Assembly: GCA_964466455.1 (NCBI GenBank)
Contig: CAYXNL010000010.1
Location: 1-51,452, forward strand
Direction of reading: 5' to 3'
Source: S010-25 sp964466455
GTDB lineage: Bacteria > Pseudomonadota > Gammaproteobacteria > SZUA-229
DNA length: 51,452 nucleotides
The translations under genes and the position numbers were made by a program. Below are positions 16,963 through 26,891 of this stretch, piece by piece (the first letter of the stretch is position 1; the number at the start of each line of letters is the position of its first letter). The notes beneath the pieces were generated by a model that saw nothing but the letters and a program-made list of their open reading frames with translations, had not been told where the DNA came from and made no database searches.

Positions 16963-18294
16963 ATGTCTGAAATGACCCCCAAAGAAATTGTACAGGAACT
17001 CGATAAACATATTATCGGGCAGCAAAATGCCAAACGAGCAGTGGCTATTGCACTGCGTAACCGTTGGCGGCGGATGCAGGTTGAGGAAATCCTGCGTAAT
17101 GAGATCACCCCGAAAAATATCCTGATGATCGGCCCGACCGGTGTGGGTAAAACAGAAATTGCCCGGCGTTTGGCACACCTGGCCAACGCTCCATTTGTAA
17201 AGGTTGAGGCAACAAAATTCACCGAAGTTGGTTATGTTGGTCGTGAGGTTGATTCGATTATACGCGATCTTGTTGAGGCATCGGTAAAAACGACACGTGA
17301 GCAGGAGATGGAAAAAGTTAGCCATCTTGCTGAAGCGGCAGTAGAGGAACGTATCCTTGATGCTCTGTTACCGCCAGCACGTAACCGTTTTGGCGAGCCG
17401 GAAGAGAATAACGATAGCGGTACACGGGAGAAATTTCGTGACAAATTACGCGCTGGTGAGCTGGATGACCGAGAAATTGAAGTTGAGCTATCGGTGGCGC
17501 CGATGGGGGTGGAGATAATGGCTCCACCGGGTATGGAGGAAATGACCTCCCAGCTTCAGGGCATGTTTCAGAATATGGCCAGTGACCGGAAAAAGACCAG
17601 TAAAATACGCATTGATAAAGCCAGGAAAGTGCTATTGCATGAAGAGGCGGGCAAGTTGGTCAAGGATGATGAAATCAAGTCAAGGGCGGTAGAAAATGCG
17701 GAACAAAATGGCATTGTTTTTATTGATGAAATAGACAAAGTGACCAAACGGGCTGATAGCGGTAGCGGCGGAGAGGTGTCACGTGAAGGTGTACAGCGCG
17801 ATCTGCTACCACTGGTGGAAGGGTGTACGGTTACAACCAAATATGGCATGGTAAAAACCGATCATATCCTGTTTATCGCTTCTGGTTCTTTTCATTTAAC
17901 CAAACCTTCCGATCTTATACCGGAACTGCAGGGGCGATTACCGATCCGTGTTGAACTTTCGGCGCTGACGGCGGAAGATTTTGAGCGTATTCTCACCGAA
18001 CCGGATGCTGCCTTAACCGTACAATATAAGGCGCTGATGGAAACCGAACAGGTCAGTCTGGAATTTACCGAGGATGCCATCAAACGTATCGCGCATTCTG
18101 CTTATGAAGTGAATGAAAGCGCAGAAAATATCGGCGCCAGACGGCTGCATACCGTGATGGAACATCTTCTGGAAGAGATTTCCTACGATGCACCGGATCG
18201 GCGGGGTGAAAAAATTATTATTGATGCTGATTATGTCAATAACAGTCTCGGTGCATTAATCGAAGATGAAGATTTAAGCCGTTATATTTTATAA
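16963..18294 (+). CDS. hslU: HslUV ATPase subunit HslU
   Basis: 443 aa from ATG 16963, with GAAGG 11 bases upstream. This AAA+ unfoldase feeds substrates to HslV. The N-terminus has MTPKEIVQELDKHIIGQQ, Walker A GPTGVGKTE is near residue 56-64, Walker B is in GIVFIDEIDKV, and the C-terminal IGARRLHTVMEHLLEEISYDAP is the sensor-2 region. The last residues EDEDLSRYIL are the tail that docks on HslV. The insertion (I) domain lies between Walker A and B. Confidence 0.97.
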   Translation: MSEMTPKEIVQELDKHIIGQQNAKRAVAIALRNRWRRMQVEEILRNEITPKNILMIGPTGVGKTEIARRLAHLANAPFVKVEATKFTEVGYVGREVDSIIRDLVEASVKTTREQEMEKVSHLAEAAVEERILDALLPPARNRFGEPEENNDSGTREKFRDKLRAGELDDREIEVELSVAPMGVEIMAPPGMEEMTSQLQGMFQNMASDRKKTSKIRIDKARKVLLHEEAGKLVKDDEIKSRAVENAEQNGIVFIDEIDKVTKRADSGSGGEVSREGVQRDLLPLVEGCTVTTKYGMVKTDHILFIASGSFHLTKPSDLIPELQGRLPIRVELSALTAEDFERILTEPDAALTVQYKALMETEQVSLEFTEDAIKRIAHSAYEVNESAENIGARRLHTVMEHLLEEISYDAPDRRGEKIIIDADYVNNSLGALIEDEDLSRYIL

Positions 18295-18311
18295 AATAGA
18301 TTGAGAGAATT

Positions 18312-18671
18312 ATGCAAAAACCAAGTGATATCAAACTGCACCAGAAAAGTAGAGTGCTGGAAATTAAATATGATGACGGCCAGATCTTTACACTGCCCTG
18401 TGAGTATCTGCGGGTGTATTCCCCTTCTGCGGAAGTTACCGGACATGGCCCCGGTCAGGAAATTCTGCAATTAAACAAGGAAGAAGTTACTATTGAATCG
18501 ATAGAACCACAGGGTAATTATGCACTGAAGTTTTTCTTTGATGATAAACACGATACCGGTATCTATACCTGGGAATACCTGTACGAACTTGGTTCAAAAT
18601 ATGAAGAAAAATGGCAGGATTATCTGGACAGATTAAAAGCTGCCGGGCATGAGCGAAGAAAAATAGATTAG
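18312..18671 (+). CDS. DUF971 family protein (GBBH-like N-terminal domain)
   Basis: 119 aa. The family shares the small zinc-binding-like fold found at the N-terminus of gamma-butyrobetaine hydroxylases; its function is not established. Visible pattern: LEIKYDDGQIFTLPCEYLRVYSPSAEV, then VTIESIEPQGNYALKFFFDD and GIYTWEYLYELG. It sits between hslU and ubiE, as in many gammaproteobacteria. Only 17 bases separate it from hslU. Confidence 0.87.
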   Translation: MQKPSDIKLHQKSRVLEIKYDDGQIFTLPCEYLRVYSPSAEVTGHGPGQEILQLNKEEVTIESIEPQGNYALKFFFDDKHDTGIYTWEYLYELGSKYEEKWQDYLDRLKAAGHERRKID

Positions 18672-18909
18672 TGACCGGTTACAAAGATCGAAAAAAATTT
18701 AACAGGCACACAGGTATTGTGAATTAATATTTATACATTAATATTTATAATGGCTCATCCTGATAGAAAATAAATACTGACAATATTTCTTTTCCATGAT
18801 TTAAGTTTTTTATTGCGTAATTTTCTGCTTTGCATTCTTCGCAGCATAAAGTTTTTTATATTACTTGACTTCAGGTTAACTATTTTCATTTGTTCACGGA
18901 AAAATAGAG

Positions 18910-19656
18910 ATGACAAAAAATACAACACACTTCGGTTATAAAACCGTTGATGAAAATGAAAAAGAATCAATGGTAGCAGGAGTGTTTGATTCGGTTGCGA
19001 GTAAATACGATATCATGAATGATGTTATGTCGTTTGGTATTCATCGTATCTGGAAAAAAATTACCATGCAGCATACCGGTTTAAAACCCGGCGATCGCGC
19101 CCTGGATGTTGCCGGGGGAACCGGTGACCTGACTATGGAAATGTCTAAACAGGTTGGGCCGGATGGGGAAGTAATTATTTCAGATATTAATCCGGCGATG
19201 CTGGCAGAAGGGCGTAAACGGTTGCTGGATAAAGGCTATGGTGGCAATATTAAATTTGTTGAAGCTAATGCCGAAGACCTGCCGTTTGAAGATAACAGTT
19301 TTAACTGTATAACCATTGCCTTTGGTCTGCGTAATGTAACCCATCAGGACAAAGCACTGGCCTCCATGTATCGAGTGCTCAAACCCGGTGGTCGGTTACT
19401 GATTCTGGAATTTTCCAGACCGGTATTGCCCGGCCTAAATAAACTGTACGATTTTTACTCGTTTAATATTCTGCCAAAAATGGGCAAGTTAATTGCCAAT
19501 GATGAAGACAGCTATCGTTATCTTGCTGAATCGATTCGTATGCACCCGGATCAGGCAACATTAAAATCAATGATGTGTGATGCGGGCTTTGAACGTTGTA
19601 CCTATCATAATATGACGGGTGGTATTGTTGCCCTGCATAAAGGCTTTAAGTTATAA
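18910..19656 (+). CDS. ubiE: Ubiquinone/menaquinone biosynthesis C-methyltransferase
   Basis: 248 aa. It performs the SAM-dependent C-methylation of the quinone ring. MVAGVFDSVASKYDIMNDVMSFG is the first UbiE signature, LDVAGGTGDLTMEM is the SAM-binding glycine motif I, and FGLRNVTHQDKALASMYRVLKPGG holds the later signatures. A 238-base gap before it contains an imperfect direct repeat around TTAATATTTATA but no recognised promoter. ubiJ and ubiB follow. Confidence 0.96.
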   Translation: MTKNTTHFGYKTVDENEKESMVAGVFDSVASKYDIMNDVMSFGIHRIWKKITMQHTGLKPGDRALDVAGGTGDLTMEMSKQVGPDGEVIISDINPAMLAEGRKRLLDKGYGGNIKFVEANAEDLPFEDNSFNCITIAFGLRNVTHQDKALASMYRVLKPGGRLLILEFSRPVLPGLNKLYDFYSFNILPKMGKLIANDEDSYRYLAESIRMHPDQATLKSMMCDAGFERCTYHNMTGGIVALHKGFKL

Positions 19657-19685
19657 CAGAATGAATCCGCAGATATAAAAATAAA

Positions 19686-20297
19686 ATGCTGGAACATTCA
19701 TTTCATACCGCCATTAATACCGCTTTTAATAAAGCGCTATCACTGGACCCCGAACTGCCAGAAAAACTGGCTATATTTTCCGGCAAGGTCATTTGTCTTT
19801 ATTTTACTGGTGTTGAAAAGCAGCTGTATTTATTGCCTGAAAACGCGCATATCAATGTACTAACAAAATACGATGGCGAGGCAGATGTCTGTATTCGGGG
19901 AACGCCACTTGCCATAATAAAAATGTTAATGAAGCCTGATGTCACTGGTCTGTTATTAAAAGGTGAAGTTGAAATAAGTGGTGATACCCGTCTGGGTAAC
20001 GCCTTTAAATCCCTGTTTCGTGAAATGGAAATTGACTGGCAACAGCCGCTGGCTGAAATAGTCGGTGATAGCGCTACCCAGGAAATAGAAAACGGATTCA
20101 ACCAGTTTAATCAATGGTGCAGAAAAAGTGCAGCGGCATTTGGTTTGAGCCTGAGCGAATATCTACAGGAGGAAAGTCGGGATATGGTCGGTGAGGCAGA
20201 AGTGGAAAATTTTACTCAACAGGTTGATCGCTTACGCGATGATATCGACCGGTTTGAATACAGACTAACGATGACGTTACAGGAAAAGAATCAATAA
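19686..20297 (+). CDS. ubiJ: Ubiquinone biosynthesis accessory factor UbiJ (SCP2 domain)
   Basis: 203 aa. UbiJ is a lipid-binding SCP2-fold protein needed for ubiquinone synthesis, where it works with UbiK in the soluble Ubi complex. The N-terminal SCP2 half has DVCIRGTPLAIIKMLMKP and LLLKGEVEISGDTRLGNAFKSLF; the C-terminal third is a helical coiled coil (VDRLRDDIDRFEYRL). The stop overlaps the ubiB start by one base (TAATG), so translation is likely coupled. Confidence 0.92.
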   Translation: MLEHSFHTAINTAFNKALSLDPELPEKLAIFSGKVICLYFTGVEKQLYLLPENAHINVLTKYDGEADVCIRGTPLAIIKMLMKPDVTGLLLKGEVEISGDTRLGNAFKSLFREMEIDWQQPLAEIVGDSATQEIENGFNQFNQWCRKSAAAFGLSLSEYLQEESRDMVGEAEVENFTQQVDRLRDDIDRFEYRLTMTLQEKNQ

Positions 20298-21961
20298 TGG
20301 TAATGCTGAATCCCAGTCAATTTGTCCGAATGTTGCGTATTAACTATGTATTAATGCGCCATGGTCTGGATGATATTGTTTTTACTACCCATCTGTTTCG
20401 CCCGTTTCGTTTTATCATCTATCTGTTTCCATGGAACTGGGTACGAGGCGAACGCAAACCCCGTGCAGTACGTGTGCGAGAGGCACTGGAAGATCTGGGG
20501 CCAATCTTTATTAAGTTCGGGCAAATGTTATCTACCCGGCGCGATTTACTGGCAGATGATATTGCCACTGAGCTTGAACGTTTGCAGGACGATGTACCCC
20601 CTTTTCCCGGTGAACAGGCAAAAGCCATTATTGAAAAAGCCTTTAAGCTGCCAGTGGGTGAGCTGTTTGCCAAGTTTGAACTTAAGCCACTAGCCTCGGC
20701 TTCTGTTGCTCAGGTTCACGCCGGGATATTAAACACAGGTGAGGATATTGTGGTAAAAGTATTACGCCCGAATGTTCTCACTACTATTAAACGTGACCTT
20801 TCACTGCTGTATATTATTGCCGAGCTGGCAGCAAAATATTCCTCTCAGCTAAGACGCCTGCGACCGGTCGAAGTAGTTGCAGAATATGAAAAAACCATTC
20901 TTGATGAACTGGATCTGATGCGCGAAGCGGCGAATGCAAGTCAGTTGCGGCGTAATTTTACCGGCTCCAGTGAATTATATATACCGGAAATATACTGGGA
21001 TTATGTGCATAAAAATGTTCTGGTGATGGAGCGTATTTATGGCATACCTATTCGTAATATTGCCGAACTTGAAAAAAAGCATACTAATATGGAACGTCTT
21101 GCTGCGCTGGGGGTAAAAATATTTTTCACCCAGGTATTCGAGCATAATTTTTTCCATGCGGATATGCACCCCGGCAATATTTTTGTAGACATTGATGACC
21201 CGGAATTTCCAAAATATATCGCTGTAGATTTTGGCATTATCGGCACACTCAGTCAGGTCGATAAACGTTATCTGGCAGAAAATTTTCTGGCTTTTTTTCA
21301 GCGTGATTACAATAAGGTCGCCAAGTTGCATGTTGAATCTGGCTGGGTGCCATCGCATACCCGGGTGGATGAATTTGAATCAGCAATTCGCAGTGTCTGT
21401 GAACCTATTTTTGAGCGACCATTAAAAGAAATTTCCTTTGGCCAGTTGTTACTGCGCCTGTTTCAGACTGCGCGTCGGTTTAATATGGAAGTGCAGCCAC
21501 AACTGGTGCTGTTACAGAAAACATTATTAAATATCGAAGGTCTGGGTCGACAATTGTATCCTGAGCTTGATTTATGGAAAACAGCCAAGCCATTTCTGGA
21601 ACACTGGATGGAGGAACAGGTTGGCGCGCGCGCCATGCTGCATAATCTTAAGGAAGATCTGCCCTATCTGGTCGAAAAGTTGCCGGAAATGCCAAATCTG
21701 TTTTATGCCGCTCTGAAAAGGTTGTCTGAGGGAAAAGAGCAGGAAAAACAGTTGCAGGTAATAACCGAGATTAATAAGCAACTAAAGCGCGGCACCCGGC
21801 GGACGGTTCTTTCAATAACAGGTGGCGCATTACTGGTTACTGCTGCCATTACCCTTTCAATAAACCCCGTCAGCTATTTTTTATTACTGGGGATACCGAT
21901 GGTAACCTGGATAAGCGCTACTTCCGGCATTGGGTTCCTGCTTTTTGCATTACAGGATTAG
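20297..21961 (+). CDS. ubiB: UbiB family atypical kinase/ATPase for ubiquinone synthesis
   Basis: 554 aa. UbiB is a membrane-bound ADCK-type protein with ATPase activity that supports the ubiquinone pathway. The invariant KxGQ extension appears in IFIKFGQMLSTRRDLL, the A-rich loop in PLASASVAQVHAG, the catalytic region in NFFHADMHPGNIFV and the metal site in VDFGIIG. Two C-terminal transmembrane segments are near residues 505-550. It is the final gene of ubiE-ubiJ-ubiB. Confidence 0.96.
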   Translation: MVMLNPSQFVRMLRINYVLMRHGLDDIVFTTHLFRPFRFIIYLFPWNWVRGERKPRAVRVREALEDLGPIFIKFGQMLSTRRDLLADDIATELERLQDDVPPFPGEQAKAIIEKAFKLPVGELFAKFELKPLASASVAQVHAGILNTGEDIVVKVLRPNVLTTIKRDLSLLYIIAELAAKYSSQLRRLRPVEVVAEYEKTILDELDLMREAANASQLRRNFTGSSELYIPEIYWDYVHKNVLVMERIYGIPIRNIAELEKKHTNMERLAALGVKIFFTQVFEHNFFHADMHPGNIFVDIDDPEFPKYIAVDFGIIGTLSQVDKRYLAENFLAFFQRDYNKVAKLHVESGWVPSHTRVDEFESAIRSVCEPIFERPLKEISFGQLLLRLFQTARRFNMEVQPQLVLLQKTLLNIEGLGRQLYPELDLWKTAKPFLEHWMEEQVGARAMLHNLKEDLPYLVEKLPEMPNLFYAALKRLSEGKEQEKQLQVITEINKQLKRGTRRTVLSITGGALLVTAAITLSINPVSYFLLLGIPMVTWISATSGIGFLLFALQD

Positions 21962-22026
21962 AGAGTCCCTGATACTGGATATGGTTCAGGGTTGTTCATC
22001 AACCGCTTCTCACAGTAGAATGAGCC

Positions 22027-24243
22027 ATGCCAGAAATAATTGATACAATTTCCCAGTCGGCACAAAATGCCGATGTTTCATCTATTCTTAATGATCTCAA
22101 TGATGCACAGCGTCGTGCGGTTACAGCCGATTCGGGGCATCTGCTGGTGCTGGCTGGTGCAGGTAGTGGTAAAACCAGGGTGCTGGTACATCGAATTGCC
22201 TGGCTGAATCAGGTAGAAGGGATTTCGCCTTTTAATATCTTCGCTGTTACCTTTACCAATAAAGCGGCGGCAGAAATGCGCCAGCGGGTTGAAAAACTTC
22301 AGCGCCTGCCAGTAGCGGGAATGTGGGTGGGTACCTTTCACGGCCTTGCCCATCGTCTGTTGCGCCAGCACTGGCGGGAAGCAAAACTGCCACAAACTTT
22401 TCAGATACTCGATAGCGATGATCAGTACCGGCTGGTTCGTCGTGTGTTGAAAGGTCTGGAACTGGACGAAGCCAGATGGCCACCGAAACAGGCACAGGCC
22501 TTTATTAATGCACGTAAGGATGAGGGAAAACGTCCCCCGCATATTGATACCTCGAACAATCCCGTTTATGTACAGATGGTACGTATTTATACCGCCTATG
22601 AACAGGCCTGTGAACGCGCAGGCGTGATAGATTTCGCCGAACTATTATTGCGTACACTGGAACTGATTCGAGATAATGATTCCCTGCAACAGCATTACCA
22701 GAAACGTTTTCAGCATATTCTGGTTGATGAATTTCAGGACACCAATACTATTCAGTATGCCCTGATCCGTTTGCTAGCTGGCACCGAAAATAAGGTTTTT
22801 ATTGTCGGCGATGACGATCAGGCTATTTACGGCTGGCGCGGTGCGCGGGTTGAAAACATTCAGTTATTTCAGCGTCATTTTTCTGCTGTCGAAATTATCC
22901 GCCTGGAACAGAACTACCGCTCCACCAGCACTATTCTGTCTGCGGCCAATGCTTTGATCGACCATAATAATGATCGCATGGGAAAAAAACTCTGGACCAG
23001 CGGGGCTGATGGCAATCCTGTTGTTTTTTATCATGCGTTTGATGAAAGGGATGAAGCACATTTCGTACTCGAAAAAATTAAACTATATATTGAGCAGGGA
23101 CATGCGCGTAGTGAGGTGGCAATTTTATATCGCTCCAATGCCCAGTCACGTACTTTTGAAGAGCAGTTTGTTAACGAAGGCATGCCTTATCGGGTCTATG
23201 GCGGTATGCGATTTTTTGAACGGGCTGAAATTAAAAATACGCTGGCCTATTTGCGATTAATGGATAACCCGAATGATGATGCTTCATTTGAACGTGTAGT
23301 GAATACGCCGACACGTGGTATAGGTGAACGTAGCGTTGAAAAAATTCGTGATATTGCCAGAGAAAATAACTTACCATTGTGGCAGGCTGCAAAAAAAATT
23401 ATTAATAATAAAGCCCTGCCGACCCGAGCCGCCAATTCACTTACCGGTTTTCTGAAGCTGATTGAAAAAATGAAACAGGAAACACAGGATTTGCCTTTGC
23501 ATGAGCAGGTTGATGATGTGGTTCATAATATTGGCTTGATTGAATTTTATGAAAAAGAAAAAACGGAAAAAGCCAGAGCAAGAGTAGAAAATATTGAGGA
23601 ACTGATTACTGCTGCCAGAGGTTTTGATTTTGACCGTAGTGAAATGGGTGAGATGAAAATGCTTACTGCTTTTCTTTCTCATGCCGCATTAGAGGCGGGT
23701 GAAGGTCAGGCCTCACAATGGGATGATTGTGTACAGTTAATGACTTTGCACAGCGCTAAAGGGCTGGAGTTTCCGCTGGTATTTATGGTGGGCATGGAGG
23801 AAGGTCTGTTTCCATCACAACGTTCACTGGAAGAAGAAGGCAAACTCGAAGAAGAAAGGCGGCTTTGTTACGTCGGCATTACTCGAGCGCGGCAGCAACT
23901 GGTATTATGCTGTGCGGAACACCGGCGTCTGTACGGGCAGGATTTATACCCGGCACCATCGCGCTTTACCAGTGAGATCCCGCAACATCTTATTCAGGAG
24001 TTACGGAAAAAACCGAGCGTATCAAGAACATCGCGTGCTTCGTCGTATGCCAAAACATATAAAAGTCAGGCAGAAAGTATTAATGGTCTGTGCGTTGGTC
24101 AGCGCGTAAATCATACAAAATTTGGTGATGGTATGGTTACCAACCTTGAAGGAAGTGGTAGCCATGCAAGAGTAGAAGTTAACTTTGAAAAGGCTGGCAG
24201 TAAATGGCTGGTGATGGCGTATGCCAACTTAAGGAAGCTCTGA
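22027..24243 (+). CDS. uvrD: DNA helicase II UvrD
   Basis: 738 aa. This SF1A 3'-5' helicase acts in nucleotide excision and mismatch repair. Walker A LAGAGSGKTRVLVHR is near residues 42-56, Walker B is in ILVDEFQDTNTIQY, motif III is VGDDDQAIYGWRGA, motif IV is LEQNYRS, motif V is LMTLHSAKGLEFPLVF and motif VI is YVGITRARQQL. The C-terminal Tudor-like domain (VGQRVNHTKFGDGMVTNLEG) separates UvrD from Rep. It follows ubiB after 65 bases that hold a CCCTGA/TCAGGG hairpin. Confidence 0.94.
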   Translation: MPEIIDTISQSAQNADVSSILNDLNDAQRRAVTADSGHLLVLAGAGSGKTRVLVHRIAWLNQVEGISPFNIFAVTFTNKAAAEMRQRVEKLQRLPVAGMWVGTFHGLAHRLLRQHWREAKLPQTFQILDSDDQYRLVRRVLKGLELDEARWPPKQAQAFINARKDEGKRPPHIDTSNNPVYVQMVRIYTAYEQACERAGVIDFAELLLRTLELIRDNDSLQQHYQKRFQHILVDEFQDTNTIQYALIRLLAGTENKVFIVGDDDQAIYGWRGARVENIQLFQRHFSAVEIIRLEQNYRSTSTILSAANALIDHNNDRMGKKLWTSGADGNPVVFYHAFDERDEAHFVLEKIKLYIEQGHARSEVAILYRSNAQSRTFEEQFVNEGMPYRVYGGMRFFERAEIKNTLAYLRLMDNPNDDASFERVVNTPTRGIGERSVEKIRDIARENNLPLWQAAKKIINNKALPTRAANSLTGFLKLIEKMKQETQDLPLHEQVDDVVHNIGLIEFYEKEKTEKARARVENIEELITAARGFDFDRSEMGEMKMLTAFLSHAALEAGEGQASQWDDCVQLMTLHSAKGLEFPLVFMVGMEEGLFPSQRSLEEEGKLEEERRLCYVGITRARQQLVLCCAEHRRLYGQDLYPAPSRFTSEIPQHLIQELRKKPSVSRTSRASSYAKTYKSQAESINGLCVGQRVNHTKFGDGMVTNLEGSGSHARVEVNFEKAGSKWLVMAYANLRKL

Positions 24244-24331
24244 CAAAAAGAAGAAGGTAACAAAATAAAAAATTTATTTTAATATCCGTTGATGTCAGTA
24301 TGCAGGAAAGTTTTTAAGATACAACAGTAGT

Positions 24332-26812
24332 TTATTCTTCTGGAAAAGTTTCATTTTTAGTACAGGTTCGCAGCATCTGAAATATATTATACTGTATAGC
24401 GCGGTCGAGTAAATGACGTGCCTGTCTGCCTTTTTCAATTGCATGAGAACGGATGGTTAACGTGTTATTGTTATCTACGGTGGCATAGTCAAAATCAATC
24501 AGGCTATCAATAAAATTAGCAATCAGCTTTTTATCAAAAAAATCTGGTGAGTTGATTTCATGGATAAGAGATATACGCTGGGCCATAAGGTGGCACAGGT
24601 GCTCAAGATGATTTCGTGTAATGGATGCCTTGTTACGAAAGGCAAGTAAGGCAAAAATAATATAATATAGTTCCAGTACAGGTGAAATAATCCTGCAAAG
24701 ATGCTGCAACTGTACCATTTCACCTGAGTTGACTTTGGGTCGGGAATAACTATCTATTTCCTCCCCCTTAATTAGCAGACCCATATTACTCAGTTGATTT
24801 AAAGTTAAATCAATAATATTTTCTATTTCCTCCTGTGCCCATGGCAGATACAATTCGGCTCTGAGAAACGGATAGGCAATAGATATAAAATGAATTATTT
24901 TCTCACGCCTAATGGTAGCAGTATTGGTAAAGCAGCAGGCAATTAATGATGGCATCGTCAGCAAATGAATGATGTTGTTACGGTAGTAGGTCAGTAGTAT
25001 GGCCATTGGCCTGTCCAGATAGATAAAATCCCCCATTTCATGCTGGTGACGCTTAACCAGTTTTAATTCCTCCGCACGTTTAATTTGTTCCACGGTGCTG
25101 ATGGAGGTGATTGTAATATTGTCGGAAATCGCCATGCTTCGGATCAGCTCAATATAGACATCAAGAGTCTGTAGCAACTCGCCTTCATCTATTGCCTGAT
25201 TACCTGTCGCCAGCAAAGCAGTTGAGATAAGATTAACCGCATTTACATGGCTGGCCTGATTGATATTACGCATAATATTTTCAGCCGTTGTCTTTACCAC
25301 GGTAGCTAACCAGTCGGGTCGGTTATTATCATCAAATTTACAGGTTTTCCAGCCAGGGTTGGTACGATCAAGCATCTCATTAAGGTAAACCGGATCACCA
25401 AAACTGGTTGATACTCGCCCGTAGTTGCCATGTATATTGAAAAAAGATTTTATTGAATCCAGCAGATTTTCAGATTTTTTATCATCTCCTTTTAATTCAG
25501 CCAGGTAGGCCCGGCCTTCAATCATCTTTTCATAACCAATAGAAACAGGAATAAAGGCGACTGGCCGCTGATGGTATTTTAAAAAAGCACGAATAGTCAT
25601 TGCCAGCATTCCGGGTTTTGGTTTCAATAATCGCCCGGTGCGGCTACGCCCACCTTCAATAAAATATTCCACTGGCATACCTGTTGATACCAGCGAGGCA
25701 AGATATTCAAACATAACGGTGGAATAAAGTGGGTTACCTTTGAAAGTGCGACGAATAAAAAAAGCACCACCTTTACGCAGTATAGGACCGATAAAAGGCA
25801 TATTAAGATTTTTACCGGCAGCAATATAGGGGATAGCCAGGCCCTCAGAATGTACGATATAAGACAATAACAAATAATCAATATGGCTGCGGTGACTGGG
25901 AACATAGATCAGTTCATGTGTGCGTGCAATGTGGTGAAGCTTTTTACTGTGGAAAACATCAATACCACAATAGAATTTATTCCAGAAAGTTGTGAGTACA
26001 CGCTGTAATAACTGAATAGTAATGTAGTTACAGTTAGCGACAATTTCAGTAAGATATTTCTGCGCCCGTTGTGCTGAACGGTATTCAGTGATTTTTTTCT
26101 CACTACTATACTTTCTTATTGCCGTTCTAACATCGGGTTTGTTCAGCAGGGTTCTTATTAATGTTCGTCGATGGGAAACATCCGGCCCCAGCGTGGCGGT
26201 TTTTATTTCATTTAATCGTGTTACCAGTAAAGCCTGAGTCTGGTCTATAATTTGTTCATCTGTTAAATTGGCATTTATTTGCTGGCGGAAAGAAATAATC
26301 TCTGAAAATTGTACCAGTGTATCTCTACCATTAAATAAAATGGTAAAAAAACGTCTTGTGCGTCCAGCTATTCCCCAGGTGTCAGCAAACAGAACATTCA
26401 ACCAGTGTTTCTGTTTTGCCACTGGTCTGCCCCAGAAAATGGTTACTGGCACAAACTGTACGTCCTGTTGTGGTGAAAGTTTTAATGTATGTAGTAGGTC
26501 GATGAGCATCGCCGAACGTTTGGTTTTCTGCTGTAGCCAGGCTTTTAATGGCTGTTTCTGTACCACGGTATAAACCTGGTGCCAGCGTTTAAATGCCGTT
26601 GGTGTTACATGTGCCAGTGGCATAGGTAGCTGCAAACGTTCACACTCCTGTTCCATAACCAGTAGATCTGCCCACGAACGATCTGTGAGTACGTAAACAA
26701 ATGCTTTATTTTTATCAGCATGTTCAATGTCTTCAGCATGGAGTACATCGGTTTTTACCCACAGGTAAAGGATCTTTCTGGCGATGTAATTAACAGGTGT
26801 ACGTAAGTGCAT
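24332..26812 (-). CDS. plsB: Glycerol-3-phosphate 1-O-acyltransferase PlsB
   Basis: 826 aa. It acylates glycerol-3-phosphate at sn-1, the first membrane step of phospholipid synthesis. Block I HRSHID (HX4D) is near residue 305 in YVPSHRSHIDYLLLSY, with GAFFIRRTFKGNPLYS, FIEGGRSRTGRLLKPKPGML and PVAFIPVSIGYEKM as blocks II-IV. The large N- and C-terminal extensions and total length match the PlsB group rather than PlsY. It is convergent with uvrD. Confidence 0.96.
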   Translation of the reverse strand: MHLRTPVNYIARKILYLWVKTDVLHAEDIEHADKNKAFVYVLTDRSWADLLVMEQECERLQLPMPLAHVTPTAFKRWHQVYTVVQKQPLKAWLQQKTKRSAMLIDLLHTLKLSPQQDVQFVPVTIFWGRPVAKQKHWLNVLFADTWGIAGRTRRFFTILFNGRDTLVQFSEIISFRQQINANLTDEQIIDQTQALLVTRLNEIKTATLGPDVSHRRTLIRTLLNKPDVRTAIRKYSSEKKITEYRSAQRAQKYLTEIVANCNYITIQLLQRVLTTFWNKFYCGIDVFHSKKLHHIARTHELIYVPSHRSHIDYLLLSYIVHSEGLAIPYIAAGKNLNMPFIGPILRKGGAFFIRRTFKGNPLYSTVMFEYLASLVSTGMPVEYFIEGGRSRTGRLLKPKPGMLAMTIRAFLKYHQRPVAFIPVSIGYEKMIEGRAYLAELKGDDKKSENLLDSIKSFFNIHGNYGRVSTSFGDPVYLNEMLDRTNPGWKTCKFDDNNRPDWLATVVKTTAENIMRNINQASHVNAVNLISTALLATGNQAIDEGELLQTLDVYIELIRSMAISDNITITSISTVEQIKRAEELKLVKRHQHEMGDFIYLDRPMAILLTYYRNNIIHLLTMPSLIACCFTNTATIRREKIIHFISIAYPFLRAELYLPWAQEEIENIIDLTLNQLSNMGLLIKGEEIDSYSRPKVNSGEMVQLQHLCRIISPVLELYYIIFALLAFRNKASITRNHLEHLCHLMAQRISLIHEINSPDFFDKKLIANFIDSLIDFDYATVDNNNTLTIRSHAIEKGRQARHLLDRAIQYNIFQMLRTCTKNETFPEE

Positions 26813-26891
26813 AAGCGGGTGCGGTGTTTATAACTTAATACCGCATCCAGTGTGCTTTTTCTGCACTAGTAGCTTCAAAAAATTTTCAGAA

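Noticed and set aside
21962..22026. CCCTGA/TCAGGG hairpin between ubiB and uvrD as a strong terminator or LexA site
   Set aside because: No T-run follows, and the sequence does not fit a LexA box.
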